Assembly (NCBI GenBank): GCA_027886185.1
Contig: WOAB01000040.1
Coordinates: forward strand, 1,984,001-2,048,000
Reading direction: 5' to 3'
Length of the DNA stretch: 64,000 bases
Source of the DNA: Rheum nobile
Taxonomy: Eukaryota; Streptophyta; Magnoliopsida; Caryophyllales; Polygonaceae
Under the pieces are notes generated by a model that saw only the letters and a program-made list of their open reading frames with translations, made no database searches and was not told where the DNA came from. Below, piece after piece: positions 34,401 to 44,449 of the stretch. The position numbers were made by a program, and so were the translations under genes. Every line of letters begins with the position of its first letter. The first letter of the stretch is position 1.

Positions 34401-37400
34401 ATGCCAATTTTCCTTCAAAGTTCTAGGGTGAGTGTATTATGACTGCAACTCATTTAATCAATAGACTTCCTAGTTTAGTTTTGGATTGGCAAATTCCATT
34501 TAAGTGGCTTCATCATAGAGATCCTGATTTTGATCAGTTAAGAGTGTTGGGTTGTTTATGTTTTGTTAAGCCTTTTCAGTTAGTAAAGGACAAGTTTGGT
34601 GCACAATCTAAGAGGTGCATCTTTTTGGGTTATCCACTTGGTCAAAAGGCTTATAGAGTTTATGATTTAGACTGTCATAAAGCTTTTGTGAGTCGTGATG
34701 TGCAGTTCCTTGAGGACTCATTTCCTTACACAGACCTTATTGTTTCTCCTCCACATAGCTCACCTTCTTTATCTCCCTCTGGTCAATCCAGCACATGATT
34801 CTGACATTACCAACAACTTCTTTCTTTTCCAACCACATCACATTAACCATGCATTTCTCCTTCTTTTCCCACACAATCCACCTCACCACATATACCACTC
34901 TTTCCTATGCTCTCTTCAAATCAACCTTCCCCAAAACCTACACTCGAGACTACTGCTATTTCCTTACCTATACATGATACTAGAAAGTCTACAAGACTAA
35001 AGTCTGTGCCTTCTAAACTTTAAGAGTTTATATGTTCTACCATACCTTCATCTTTCCTTTCCATTACCTTTTTTGTATCTCAAGTCCGAGACCTTCAAGA
35101 TTACTCATCCGATTATGTTGCATCTTTATACAATGTTCTTGTTGTCAAATAACCATCTACCTATAATCAAGCCAAGAATGACCTTAAGTGGATTGAGGCA
35201 ATGAGTAAGGAACTTGCAACTTTCGAAGCTAATCAGACTTGGAAGCTTATTGCTATACCTCCTAACAAGCAAGCCGTGGGCTCAAAGTGGGTCTTCAAGA
35301 TCAAATTTCGAGTAGATGGGACATTTGAGAGATATAAGGCTTGGTTGGTAGCCAAAGGATATACATAGATTGAAGGGAAGGATTATAAATTCACATAATC
35401 ACCAGTTGCTAAGTTTACTACAATGAGAACTTTGATTGTTGTAGCTACTGCTTGTGCTTAGGAAATCCAATAGCTTGACATTAACAATGCTTTCTTGCAT
35501 GGCTTCATTGATGAAGAGGTGTATAAGCTACCACATGCTGGTTATATCGAAGCTCAGCCAGGGCAAGTTTGCAGGCTAAGGAGGAGTCTCTATGGATTAA
35601 AACAAGCCTCTTGGCAATGGAATGTGGAGCTTTCCAAGGTCCTCTTCACTCTTGGCTATCAAAGGTCAGCTAATGATTACTCCTTGTTCTTTCGCTATGA
35701 TAAATGATTAATTGCTTTTGCATTAGTCTACGTTGATGATCTCTTGTTAACTGGATCTGATCATGACACAATCATCTCTACTAAGGTTGCTCTGCACACC
35801 AAATTTACAATTAAGGATCTTGGCCCTATTAGATTCTTTCTTGGCCTTGAGGTAGCTAGACCTGCAACATGCACTACTCTCAACCAAAGGAAATATATTT
35901 TGGATATTCTTCATGATGCTAAGATGGAGAATTGCAAGCCATCATATTTTCCTTTGCCTCGGGGTTTAAGACATTCCATTGATGATGGTGTGTGTCTTTA
36001 TCCAATCTTGAATCATATAGAAGACTCATTAGCAAATTGTTATATTTGAACCTTACTAGACCTGATCTCTCTTATGTTGTGCAACATTTAATTCAGTTTC
36101 TTCAGTGTCCCAGGGAATCTCATCACCAGGATGTTATCCATGTTATTGGATACCTTAGAAACATAGTCAATTGGAGCCTCTTCAATCCTGTTGAATGTGG
36201 ACTTGTTTTGAGAGGCTACACTGACGTTGACTGGGGTAACTGTGCATTTAGTGCAAGATCTTTAATTGGTTACTGTGTGCATCTTGGTAACTCCTTGATT
36301 TCCCAGAAGACAAAGAAACATAAGATTGTTTCTAAGTCCTCTGCAGAGTCTGAGTATAGAAGAATGTCCACCACTTCAAGTGAACTAGTTTGGCTTCATG
36401 CTCTCCCTGGTCCCCAGTGACTTTCAAGTACATCTTGAATTACCTATTTCTCTCCATTGTGATAATCGTGAAACACATCATATAGCAGCAAACATGGTCT
36501 TTCATGAAAGGACAAAACATCTCAACATTGATTGTCACTATGTTAGAGAGAAAGTCACATCAGGTTTCCTTCAAATTGTCCATGTTAGCTCCAACATGCA
36601 ATTAGCTAACATATTAACTAAGCCTTTAGGTGCACTTCAACACAAACATCTCTCCTTCAAGTTAGGACTTATGGACTTTCCACCAAGTCCACCCTGAGGG
36701 GGGGGGGGGGGGGAGTAGGTGTGAGCTAAGCTGGCACATTCTGTTGCAACAGAATGTCAACTGCTTTGAGGCTTTATATATTCTTGTTGACAGTTGTAAG
36801 GAATATTTTGACGAGATAATTAAGAGAGAGAAAAAACTCTCAATGAAATAGTGTTTTTAGATGCTGTTCAATGAGAATTTTCTTCTCGTTTTCTTACCTT
36901 GTTTGATCATTATCTAGATGACATTTCACTTCCAATCAGGGTCTTTCGATCCTTTGCTTTCTTTTGAATAGATTTTTTTTTTGTTCTATGGATCCGAATA
37001 GATTAATAGTACTAACATACAACTCCAAAAGTTGTCACATCAAGTTTGGTGATGGGAAATATTGTTGTTAGTAAGTTTTCTGTCACAGTTCACAACTTGC
37101 CCAATGTTGGAGTGTTGGACACTTCATCTATTTCATATAACTTTGAGTATTTGGGATATTAATCCACGTTTTTTTTATATAATTTAGCATACTTTTTTCT
37201 TCTTCTAAAAGTACAACAGTGATATGCTTGTTAGTACCATTTTGTCCCAAAAAAAGAATGGAAACATAGCAGTGCAAATCTGACGGTTTACCTGATCAAC
37301 TGCCACAACAGATCCAACGCCCTTGAACCAATATGACTCCTTTCTTAAAATCCTCACCTGTGAATGGGATTCACATGTTAGTCTGATTATTCATTTATAG

Positions 37401-37804
37401 GTCACACACGGTGAAGTCAAAATAACATATGTGATATGTGATAATACATTAATTCATAGCTAATTCTTGATTGCCTGCAACTTTGTTTTGTATAGATCGA
37501 CAAGGAATGAAAAACAAAATAAACAAGTAAAATCCGGAGAGCTCACCTTGGTTCCTCTCTTTGGGCCAATCGGCGGCGGCTTGGGAGGGGGAGCACCACC
37601 TTCTGCGGCTGGGGGAGCCGCCTCGGTGGCAGCCGGAGCTGGCAGGGCGGGCTCCTCCGCCGCCTTGACCACCAGTGCTCTTCTAGTGGTGGTTTTTGGA
37701 AAGAAGGCAAAATTAACCCTTGAATTGGCTGAAGTTGGGTTGGATGACAAGCCAGATTTTAGCATGAATCCAGATGCTAAAGATGCCATGTTACAAGCTG
37801 CCAT
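31499..37804 (-). CDS. PSAE: photosystem I reaction centre subunit IV (PsaE), three exons
   Basis: PsaE is a small stromal subunit of photosystem I that helps dock ferredoxin and supports cyclic electron flow. Exons on the minus strand are 37547-37804 (86 codons), 37292-37357 (22 codons) and 31499-31603 (34 codons plus TGA), giving 142 residues, normal for a plant precursor. All introns are GT...AG in phase 0 (AAG|GTGAGC, CAG|GTAAAC; acceptors TTCACAG and GTAAACAG). Residues 1 to about 48 form a chloroplast transit peptide rich in S, T and A, ending near VVKAAEEP. A proline/alanine linker and KPPPIGPKRGTK follow, then the SH3-like core (RILRKESYWFKGVGSVVAVDQ and TRYPVVVRFNKVNYANVST). No residue looks damaged. 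Intron 2 is 5.7 kb because a copia element sits in it. Confidence 0.95.
31707..31822. repeat. 58-bp tandem duplication in psaE intron 2
   Basis: A unit of about 58 bases (GAAAGTT, an A run, TCATACTTTACATCCAGTT, then TAAATAGTGATAAAAATA) occurs twice in a row with few differences. It lies between exon 3 and the copia insertion. Confidence 0.8.
31898..32155 (+). repeat. 5' LTR of element H
   Basis: Shares GAGTAGGTGTGAGCTAAG and TTGTTTGATCATTATCTAG blocks with the right copy, with about one difference every eight to ten bases in the middle by eye. Confidence 0.75.
32157..32169 (+). other. primer binding site of element H
   Basis: TGGTATTGGAGCG directly follows the 5' LTR and is a decayed form of TGGTATCAGAGC. 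Confidence 0.65.
32402..33260 (+). pseudogene. gag of copia element H
   Basis: The translation includes LWDELVVRYGQSNGPMLYQLKRDL and HFLMGLSDEFEGIRSHIL, typical of copia gag of the UBN2/gag-polypeptide group. Stops at about 32672 and 32753 and a frame change near 33016 interrupt it. Confidence 0.75.
33280..34800 (+). pseudogene. protease and integrase of copia element H
   Basis: A degenerate protease site, MRWIVDTRANDNMI, lies at about 33469-33510. The integrase zinc domain (HARLGHSSLSKL and CKSCILAKQ) and core residues (HLDIWGP, RSDNGSEF, and VERKHRHL in another frame) are visible. Frameshifts occur near 33560, 34280 and 34430. The C-terminal LRVLGCLCFVKPF and CIFLGYPLGQKAYRVY blocks complete it. 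Confidence 0.8.
35160..36697 (+). pseudogene. reverse transcriptase and RNase H of copia element H
   Basis: Motifs are GSKWVFKIKF, INNAFLHGFIDEEVY, SLYGLKQASWQW and the catalytic VYVDDLLLTG (about 35728-35757). These are followed by RNase H motifs GYTDVDWGNCAFSARS and SSAESEYRRM, and LANILTKPLG at the end. In-frame stops are seen at about 35367, 35397, 35460, 35472 and 35706, plus frame changes near 36049 and 36418. Confidence 0.85.
36697..36713 (+). repeat. poly(G) run at the polypurine tract of element H
   Basis: About 16 consecutive G residues precede the 3' LTR. Copia polypurine tracts usually contain only four to six. Expansion or an assembly artefact are both possible. Confidence 0.7.
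36708..36966 (+). repeat. 3' LTR of element H
   Basis: Right copy of the LTR. It is preceded by a run of 16 G residues that stands where the polypurine tract should be. Confidence 0.75.
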
Positions 37805-38100
37805 GGCTTTCTTCCTCTCTTATCTCCTCCCTTTTTTCTTGATTTTCCCCTTTAATTCAACGGAACCAAAGACGGGTGTTAATATGATCCACATGTAAAA
37901 CATAATATTTTAGCTTCTTATTTGCTGGGTCTTGTCACTTTTTGTTTGTGAATTTGTTCTTTTGTTTTGCTTTGTCCTGGAATAGTTTTAGTGCAAAAGC
38001 AGAGTTTAGACCACTAAGATGCTGCCACCTATGCACTATATCCTTTCTTTGTGGATAGGGTCATCTTGTGGTGATTTAGATAATAGATCTTGGCCCTTAG
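37805..38100 (-). promoter_or_regulatory. psaE leader and proximal promoter region
   Basis: Immediately upstream of the ATG on the minus strand the sequence is purine-rich (GGAGGAGATAAGAGAGGAAG) and contains GATAAG at 37819-37824, the core of the I-box found in light-regulated plant genes. No convincing TATA box was seen, which is common for nuclear photosystem genes. The assignment is positional. Confidence 0.35.
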
Positions 38101-39990
38101 ATTCTACCGTTTGCATATCTTTTTAAAATCAAGATTGATATTATAAACCAAAAATGATAACAGTGACCCATGATTTTTTGTAATGGTTCCATCCCCAATA
38201 AAATGTTAGTAGAATGATTAAGATTTTTTGTAATGGTTCCTTTTAAGGTCTAATTAGTTGACGGTCCATATATAATGTATTATAGATATGATGAATTACA
38301 AGCATCATTTGTGAATCTATCACAAACACAGCCCATCACCCACTGAAACCACCAAAAGTCAGGCTAGCCCGTCGAAGCACCATTTTACTGGTGTAATTGG
38401 TCCACGCTGAAACTTCAACTCCCGTGATGATTCCATCTTAAAACAAATTAGACTTCTATCATTCTCATTTTACTGGTGTAATCCTAAGTTTTAATACAAG
38501 ACAATGCACGAGTAGAGTTCCACAGTATAGCTGGAATTAGGAAACCTGATTAGTAGGTGAAGCAGTTAATTTCCAGCTTCTTCATTTCTTAGTCGAATTC
38601 CAGTTTATATGGGACAGGAATTTGTACTCTTCTTCAAGCTGAAGCAGAAATTTGACAGCTTTACTTATCATGTTTGCTCTGAATCACTCTGCTTGGAAAA
38701 ATCATGACCTTTTCCTTATTACCAGTGAAAGGAAAAAGGACGAATTCTCAAACTTGGGTGCGAATTAAAAGCGAGAAATTATGGCCAACAAAAGAAGTTG
38801 GAAGAATCTTCTTACCCTTGAATGCGGCGGTTGATGAGACTCATTCATATATTCACCCGCCAAGTACTTAAACTCATCAATTCTATTCACTACTCACTGT
38901 TAGGTGAAAACGAGTTTATTATGAGTTCATCCTCTACGATCTTAGACAACCGTACGTGTCGACGGAATTTAAGAGCCTGAAAATATGGGTCGACGACAGA
39001 GGGGAAACTAGGCGAATAAGAAACAAGTAATTATCTGGCTTACCTGTTGAGTGAAATGCTGGTATATTGGGGAGTAGTTGAGGATGAGTCCTACACCATT
39101 TATGTTGATCACATGGCATTACCATTTACCATTACCCCCTTCTCCATTCATTTTCTTCACTTGCAAACGGAACGGAAAACGCACATACAAATTCATGTGC
39201 TAAGCTTTTAGAGGTGTGTTCCTTTAAAACATTAGTATTTTTGGATGTGTATCTTGATTTCTGTAAGAGAATAATACCCAATGTTAGCGCTAAAAAAGTA
39301 GCTAATGGTCTGATTGAAATGGTGATGTGTACATGAATATGTTTTGTACCAACAACAAAAGGGTTTGTCTGATCAATCCCATATGAATATGATGCAATTA
39401 AGCAATAAAGGTATAGCCAGTAACATTGAAAATGATGGAGAATGCACGAGGGACAAAGACAAGGAATTAGACGCGGAAGGGTGGCCGGTTGATTAATAAG
39501 ATGACATGATCAGATGTTGTGTTGGATTTGGTTTGAGCTTGTACGTCATTAATAATTCAAGTGTTGATCTCAAATTCAAATCCTAATGTTGTAGGGGAAG
39601 TCCAAAAGTAGATACGTACAGATGGAAAGGAACCTAAAACTGCATATATAGCAATAATAGGAAGAGGGGCATCACTCAGTTTCATTCATTTATACACAAA
39701 AACACATTTATTAAGATAGAGTGGCATGGTACGTACTAGGGACTGAAGTAACTGATTTTAGGCCTCTAATGATTAGGATTAGGGTTTTGTACATAGAGAA
39801 TTATATTGGTAAAAGAGAAGATGATCAAGTTAAAACTCCGTCACCGTCATGATAGAACTACTTTTACTGGCGTGCATTTGTTGTTTGGTTGGTCCAGTAC
39901 ACCTTATTATTAAGCCGCCCCGCCCCTCCCTTCTTCTTGTGTGAAGGGTAGGAGGCTAAATTAAATGTTCTCCATCCAAAAAATTAAATT
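38101..39990. other. intergenic region between psaE and the GDSL gene
   Basis: The two genes are divergently transcribed. No further gene, RNA gene or complete transposon was recognised. A minus-strand open frame at 38934-39125 has no supporting feature. Short direct repeats (TTTTTTGTAATGGTTCC at about 38176 and 38225; CATTTTACTGGTGTAAT at about 38382 and 38467) are present. Confidence 0.5.
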
Positions 39991-39997
39991 ACACTGG

Positions 39998-40007
39998 TTA
40001 TAAAAAG
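39998..40007 (+). promoter_or_regulatory. TATA box of the GDSL gene
   Basis: TTATAAAAAG lies about 105 bases upstream of the start codon. This gives an expected transcription start near 40030 and a leader of about 80 bases. Confidence 0.65.
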
Positions 40008-40030
40008 CCCACAAACACAACTCTGCCTCC

Positions 40031-40099
40031 ACACCACACCACACCACACCACACCACACCACTCAACCAAGCAAACAAACAAACAAACAAACAAACAAA
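40031..40099 (+). repeat. two microsatellites in the GDSL 5' leader
   Basis: A (CCACA)n run at about 40032-40062 and an (AAAC)n run at about 40072-40099 fill most of the expected 5' untranslated region, just before CAAAATATGG with the start codon. Confidence 0.85.
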
Positions 40100-40108
40100 A
40101 CTCAAAAT

Positions 40109-41840
40109 ATGGGAGGTAGTCATCCTACATTGGCCTCGGTTTGGTTGTTGAGTGTGGCATTTGCATTTGCATTTGCGACGCTAAGCTATGAGGCTGAGGG
40201 GCGGGCCTTCTTCGTGTTTGGAGACTCCCTTGTGGACAGCGGAAACAACAACTACCTGGCCACCACAGCCCGGGCCGACTCCTACCCCTATGGCATTGAC
40301 TACCCTACTCACCGTCCAACCGGCCGCTTCTCCAACGGCTTCAATATTCCCGATCTTATCAGTTAACTTAACAACCGCCGCCCTATTTATTCATATTTTA
40401 CTTACTTGTACGTTACAAATCACAATGTATGATTAGGTGAGCAAATCGGGTCGGAGCCTACAATGCCATACTTGAGCCCGGAGCTTACAGGGGAGCGACT
40501 CCTAATTGGCGCCAACTTCGCCTCAGCTGGAATCGGGATCCTTAACGACACCGGAATCCAATTTGTTAGTCCCCTAGCCTGCATCTTAATTAGTAAATTC
40601 GGGTTTGGTTACTTAAGTTGCTACTTGTGTACGTAGCTTAACATCATCCGAATCTACAAACAACTGGAGTACTTCCAGCAATACCAGCAGCGCGTGAGTG
40701 GGTTGATCGGGGCGGGGCAGACGCAGGCGCTGGTGAACCAGGCCCTGGTTCTCATCACCCTCGGAGGCAATGACTTCGTCAACAACTACTACTTGGTCCC
40801 CTTCTCTGCCAGATCTCGCCAATTCGCCCTGCCCGACTACGTCCGCTACCTCATCTCCGAATACAAGAAAGTACTCGAGGTGAACATACATTGTATTGCT
40901 CTTACACTCTTATTATGTACGTGCTTATAAGGTTCCAATTTCATTTCATTTGGAAATGCATGCAGAGGCTATATGAGCTAGGTGCAAGGAGAGTGCTGGT
41001 CACCGGGACAGGGCCGCTGGGGTGCGTCCCTGCTGAGCTGGCGCAGCGTGGGATCAACGGACAGTGCGCCGTGGAGCTGCAGCGCGCGGCTCAATTGTTC
41101 AACCCGCAACTCATTGCCATGGTCCGTCAAGTCAACAGCGAAATCGGCTCTGACATCTTCGTCGCTGTTAACGCACAGCGGATGCATATGGATTTCATCA
41201 GTGACCCTCAAGCATACGGTATCAAATAATATACTGCATTATAATTTTCCAATGAATTTGATGTCAATCAAGAAAGCGTTCACGTACTTAGGTGTAGCTC
41301 TTGTATAAAGGTAGCCTTCTTGATGATAAGAGGTCATTTGAAGTGTGCAATTATATGTGTGTAGATAAACATTCAATTAAAGGCTTTTCTTGATCGGTAG
41401 GGTAGGTGGAAAGAGAAGCAATGAATTTTGGGGGCTATGCAGAATTGAATGTGAATTTTCATTGGGTAGTTGGTGTTGGTACAACCCTACATGAAGGGAA
41501 ATCCATAAGAAACTATAGATAAATTACTTTGTTTGAGATATAGTATATCTTAATCATATTTGCTATATATGTATATGATGATAGTGGAGTACTTCTTTAA
41601 TTGTCAGGCTTTGTGACATCAAAAGTAGCATGTTGCGGACAAGGGCCATACAATGGCATTGGGTTGTGCACATTCCTATCGAATCTGTGCCCGAACAGAG
41701 ACATCTACGCCTTCTGGGACGCGTTTCACCCATCGGAGAAGGCGAATCGGATTATAGCCCAACAGATCTTGCGTGGATCCAACGAGTACATGCACCCCAT
41801 GAATCTCACCACCATCATGGCTTTGGATGCAAGGACTTAG
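40109..41840 (+). CDS. GDSL-type esterase/lipase, five exons
   Basis: Exons are 40109-40361, 40437-40564, 40637-40879, 40966-41218 and 41608-41840, joined at GT...AG sites with consistent phase, giving 369 residues, normal for the plant family. Residues 1 to about 29 are a hydrophobic secretion signal. Block I is FVFGDSLVDSGNNNY with the nucleophile serine, block II GANFASAGIGIL with the glycine, block III LGGNDFVNNYY with the asparagine, and block V DAFHPSEKAN with the catalytic aspartate and histidine. The late CCGQGPYNGIGLC segment is typical of the family. It is expected to act on ester substrates in the apoplast, such as cuticle lipids. Sequence style resembles the At5g33370/At5g18430 subgroup, but this is from memory. 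Confidence 0.94.
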
Positions 41841-42245
41841 TACAACCCTAGCTAGCCTCTCTTATTATTCAATCTCATAAGTCGGAAATGTTTTGTGTGC
41901 TTAATTATATATTGTCTCCTTCCATTGTCATAATTAAACAAACTAAAAGCCTCTTTTATTATTTAGTTTCTCATAAGTAAGGGCTCGTGATGGATGTACA
42001 CTTGTTGATTCTTGAATATTATCATATATATGTACGAATCGAGTATTGTTTGATTGTGCAATCTTTGGTTGAGTGATTTAATGAGAAGAATGTCCTATAT
42101 ATTCTTGCACCATATCTTCGTTATTCTACTTGTATGTTGTTTTGTAAGCTCATATTATAGTTTTAATATTTTCACCCATTTATTTCTATTATTTTCACCC
42201 TTTTATTGAAGAGACGAAAATACCCTCATCTTCACCTCTCAATCT
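41841..42245. other. intergenic, 3' flank of the GDSL gene
   Basis: AT-rich sequence with no coding signal. It should include the GDSL polyadenylation site and, to the right, the leader of the truncated isomerase copy. Confidence 0.45.
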
Positions 42246-42261
42246 CAGTACTACTTCACCA

Positions 42262-42594
42262 ATGGCTTCCTCCTTATCTCTCATTTCTCCCTCATCCTCC
42301 GCCACCAAAGTATCCACCTTCCTCCGCCGCAATGCCGCCGCTTCCCCCTCCAAGATCCTCCTCCTCCCCCGCCGCCAGAGCAAGCTCATCGCCGTCAAAT
42401 TCATGTCCAGCCCCGCCCAAGCCCTATCACAAGACACTCTCAAGAAGCTCGCCGCCGAGAAGGCCGTAGAGTATGTCAAGTCCGGCATGGTCCTTGGCCT
42501 CGGAACCGGGGCCAATTTGTGCCAGGAATTCCAGGAGGTCACCAGAACTAAATTTTCGACAACTCTCACGATTAAGGAAGTCAACACTAGATGA
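42262..42594 (+). pseudogene. truncated plastid ribose-5-phosphate isomerase copy
   Basis: Residues 1 to about 50 look like a chloroplast transit peptide (serine-rich, with arginines). Residues 53-83 (QALSQDTLKKLAAEKAVEYV, then SGMVLGLGTG) match the start of mature plant ribose-5-phosphate isomerase, including the glycine-rich LGLGTG loop. Homology stops exactly after this loop (42510). The next 27 codons come from unrelated sequence that is partly duplicated downstream. The enzyme normally has about 230 more residues with the catalytic aspartate and lysine, so this copy cannot encode an active isomerase. A CT-rich leader precedes the ATG. Confidence 0.75.
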
Positions 42595-42667
42595 CAACTC
42601 TCACGATTAAGGAACCGGGGCCAATTTGTGCCAGGAATTCCAGTATGTCAAGTCCGGCATGGTCTTT
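42472..42667 (+). repeat. scrambled local duplications at the isomerase breakpoint
   Basis: Three short segments occur twice. GGAACCGGGGCCAATTTGTG (continuing to CCAG) is at 42502-42534 and 42611-42643. TATGTCAAGTCCGGCATGGT is at 42472 and 42644, in swapped order relative to the first. ACAACTCTCACGATTAAGGA is at about 42559 and 42594. The pattern indicates repeated template switching or filler-DNA repair. Confidence 0.85.
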
Positions 42668-42784
42668 GCACATTTGAGACGGGTTCTTCAATTTCACTCC
42701 AATTGAACAAATCGTGAACTTGAGGCAAATTAGCCATAGTAGCCAATCACTTTGTTCGGGTTTCAACATGCAACGAAAGAGCTG

Positions 42785-42880
42785 GTACGGGTTCCCAATG
42801 GGCAAGGGAAGAGACTCTACGGGTCCCCAATGGGCAGTGAAAGCTCCATTTGCTACTGGTTCCCAATGGGCAGCGGTATA
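42785..42880 (+). repeat. GGGTTCCCAATGGGCA short repeats
   Basis: GGGTTCCCAATGGGCA, or a one-base variant, occurs three times at about 42789, 42821 and 42857, roughly 35 bases apart. No gene is associated. Confidence 0.7.
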
Positions 42881-43028
42881 TGGGTGAGAATAATGAAAAT
42901 AAATGGGTGAGAATAGGAATCCCGTTTTAATATCGTAAATTGATTGTTTTGTTGAACGAATGTATATTGGTGGAATAATTGTAAATGAGCTATAGTTCAT
43001 GAAAAAAAACTTCGTTTAACAAACTTTG

Positions 43029-43050
43029 GGGTTTGATAAGTATAAATGAG
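43029..43050. mobile_element. left tip of an inverted-repeat DNA element split by the gypsy nest
   Basis: The sequence from GGGTTTGATAAG to ATAAATGAG pairs with the reverse complement of the far right end of the element at 62694-63813. The left arm then continues at 62694, across the inserted gypsy element, so the two pieces were once joined. Confidence 0.5.
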
Positions 43051-43850
43051 TGATACGTAAACGAGCCTCGTTTACGTGTTGATGACGAATCTAGGTAGAA
43101 TACGGGCCCTGGATTCCTTCTCTTCGTCGTAGACGGGGGATAAATGACAAGCTTCGTGGGTGGCGGAGATTGTCGGATCTCTTGCGCTCGATGGAAACCG
43201 AGTTGGGGCGAGAGGGTTTCGATGGACAAGTCGATCGAGGGTTGTTTGGGTTGATCCGTAACGAGGATCGATCGGAGAACTAACGGTGACGTTGAGATCG
43301 AAGGGGCGAAGATGAGACTCAACGGCAAAGCTTCGATTTAATTTCAACGTAAGGGCAAATGTACAAGACGCAAGGCATTTATAGTAGCCAAGCAACAAGT
43401 GGCCATGTGCCTAAACAAACCTGGTGGGCCGTGCTCCTAAGCATAGGACGCTCACACGCCCAAAATAGAAACTTACTAAAGATTAAATGCTAAAAATAAA
43501 CATAATCTAAAACTGGAAAGTTTCCAAAAACACCAAATGTAGCTCAATAAACCTCAAAATAGAAAACTAGGCCTAAGATAGACACGACGTCGAGGAAGTC
43601 GCGGAAGTGCCACCACAACCGAAGTCATGGCATCGCGACGGGAGCCGCAGGGCCGACAATGATGGAGTAAGACACGACCTTGGGCGTTGTCAAAGCTGCG
43701 GGGCTGTTGCGCGCGAAGCCCTTGGCCGTGAGGCTCTGTGTGGCTTGGGCGATGGCTCTGGCGCGCGCCCTGGTGATTGGGCCTTCCGACCTGACACTCA
43801 TCATCTCCTCTTCTTAGGCCTCCGTCAATGTCACCACCGGGGCTGTATCA
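43051..43850 (-). repeat. 3' LTR of element D
   Basis: 800 bases, same length as the partner at 61894. On the minus strand it is preceded by the purine tract AAGAAGGGGAGAG (about 43851-43863). Confidence 0.9.
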
Positions 43851-44440
43851 CTCTCCCCTTCTTGGTCTCGAATCGTTCCTGATTCGTAGTGTCAAAGTCT
43901 AGGGGTACATAAGGGGACAAGTCGGCCACATTGAAGGTGACATGAACTCCATAGTCTTCCGGCAACTCAAGTTGATAAGCATTAGGGCCGAATGCCTGAA
44001 TTACCCGAAAAGGACCATCGCCGCGAGGGTCCAGCTTGCTGCGGCGCTTGGCGGGGAAGCGCTCCTTGCGCATATGCACCCAGACAAGGTCACCAGTCGC
44101 GAAAGTGACACGGCGCCGGCCCTTGTTGGCCTTGTGCTCGTGCTGGCGGGCTCGCCGCTCCAACTGAGCCTTGGTCCTAGCATGCAGCTCCTGGATGAAC
44201 TCGACACGGTTTGCTCCTTTGAGGTTATCGCCGGCGCGAAGTGGGTGCGGAATCAGGTCCAACAGCGTGAGTGGGTTGTGGCCATAGACGACCTTAAAAG
44301 GGGTGAGCCACGTGGCCGAAAGCACTGACCTGTTATACGAGAACTCAACACGAGAAAGTAAGTCCTCCCAATGGCGCGGGTTGGCCCTAAGCATGGTCCC
44401 TAGGGTGCGGTTTGTCACCTCAGTTTGGTCGTCGGTCTGT
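43851..44440 (-). pseudogene. integrase C-terminal part of element D
   Basis: The translation contains NRTLGTMLRANPRHWEDLL, then YNRSVLSATWLTPFKVVYG, and the SH3-like end GPFRVIQAFGPNAYQLELP and VHVTFNVADLSPYVP. No chromodomain is recognisable between this and the purine tract. It lies one frame away from the upstream part because of a single-base indel in a C/G run near 44485. Confidence 0.85.
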
Positions 44441-44449
44441 GGATGGTAG

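Larger units (their letters stand above)
31898..36966 (+). mobile_element. Ty1/copia element in psaE intron 2 (element H), decayed
   Basis: LTRs of about 258 bases (31898-32155 and 36708-36966) flank gag, protease/integrase, reverse transcriptase and RNase H in copia order. AATAGAT occurs directly outside both ends (31891-31897 and 36967-36973), a likely target duplication. The element runs opposite to psaE. Many stops in all domains and clear divergence between the LTRs show an old, inactive insertion. LTR edges were placed by alignment of the two copies and are uncertain by a few bases. Confidence 0.85.

Noticed and set aside
37020..37145. Extra copia fragment between element H and psaE exon 2
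   Set aside because: A short protease-like translation can be read, but it is too weak to separate from intron sequence.
37467..37898. Plus-strand open frame of 143 codons with a glycine/alanine-rich segment
   Set aside because: It is the exact antisense of psaE exon 1; the minus-strand reading encodes a known protein with correct splice sites.
38934..39125. Minus-strand 63-codon frame between psaE and the GDSL gene
   Set aside because: Short, no start context, no similarity recognised.
42262..42594. Functional ribose-5-phosphate isomerase
   Set aside because: Only the transit peptide and about 30 mature residues are present; the catalytic part is missing.
43607..43882. Arginine-rich open frame at the edge of the D LTR (also at 62451-62711)
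   Set aside because: It occurs in both LTR copies as a by-product of GC-rich LTR sequence; no known LTR protein is encoded there.
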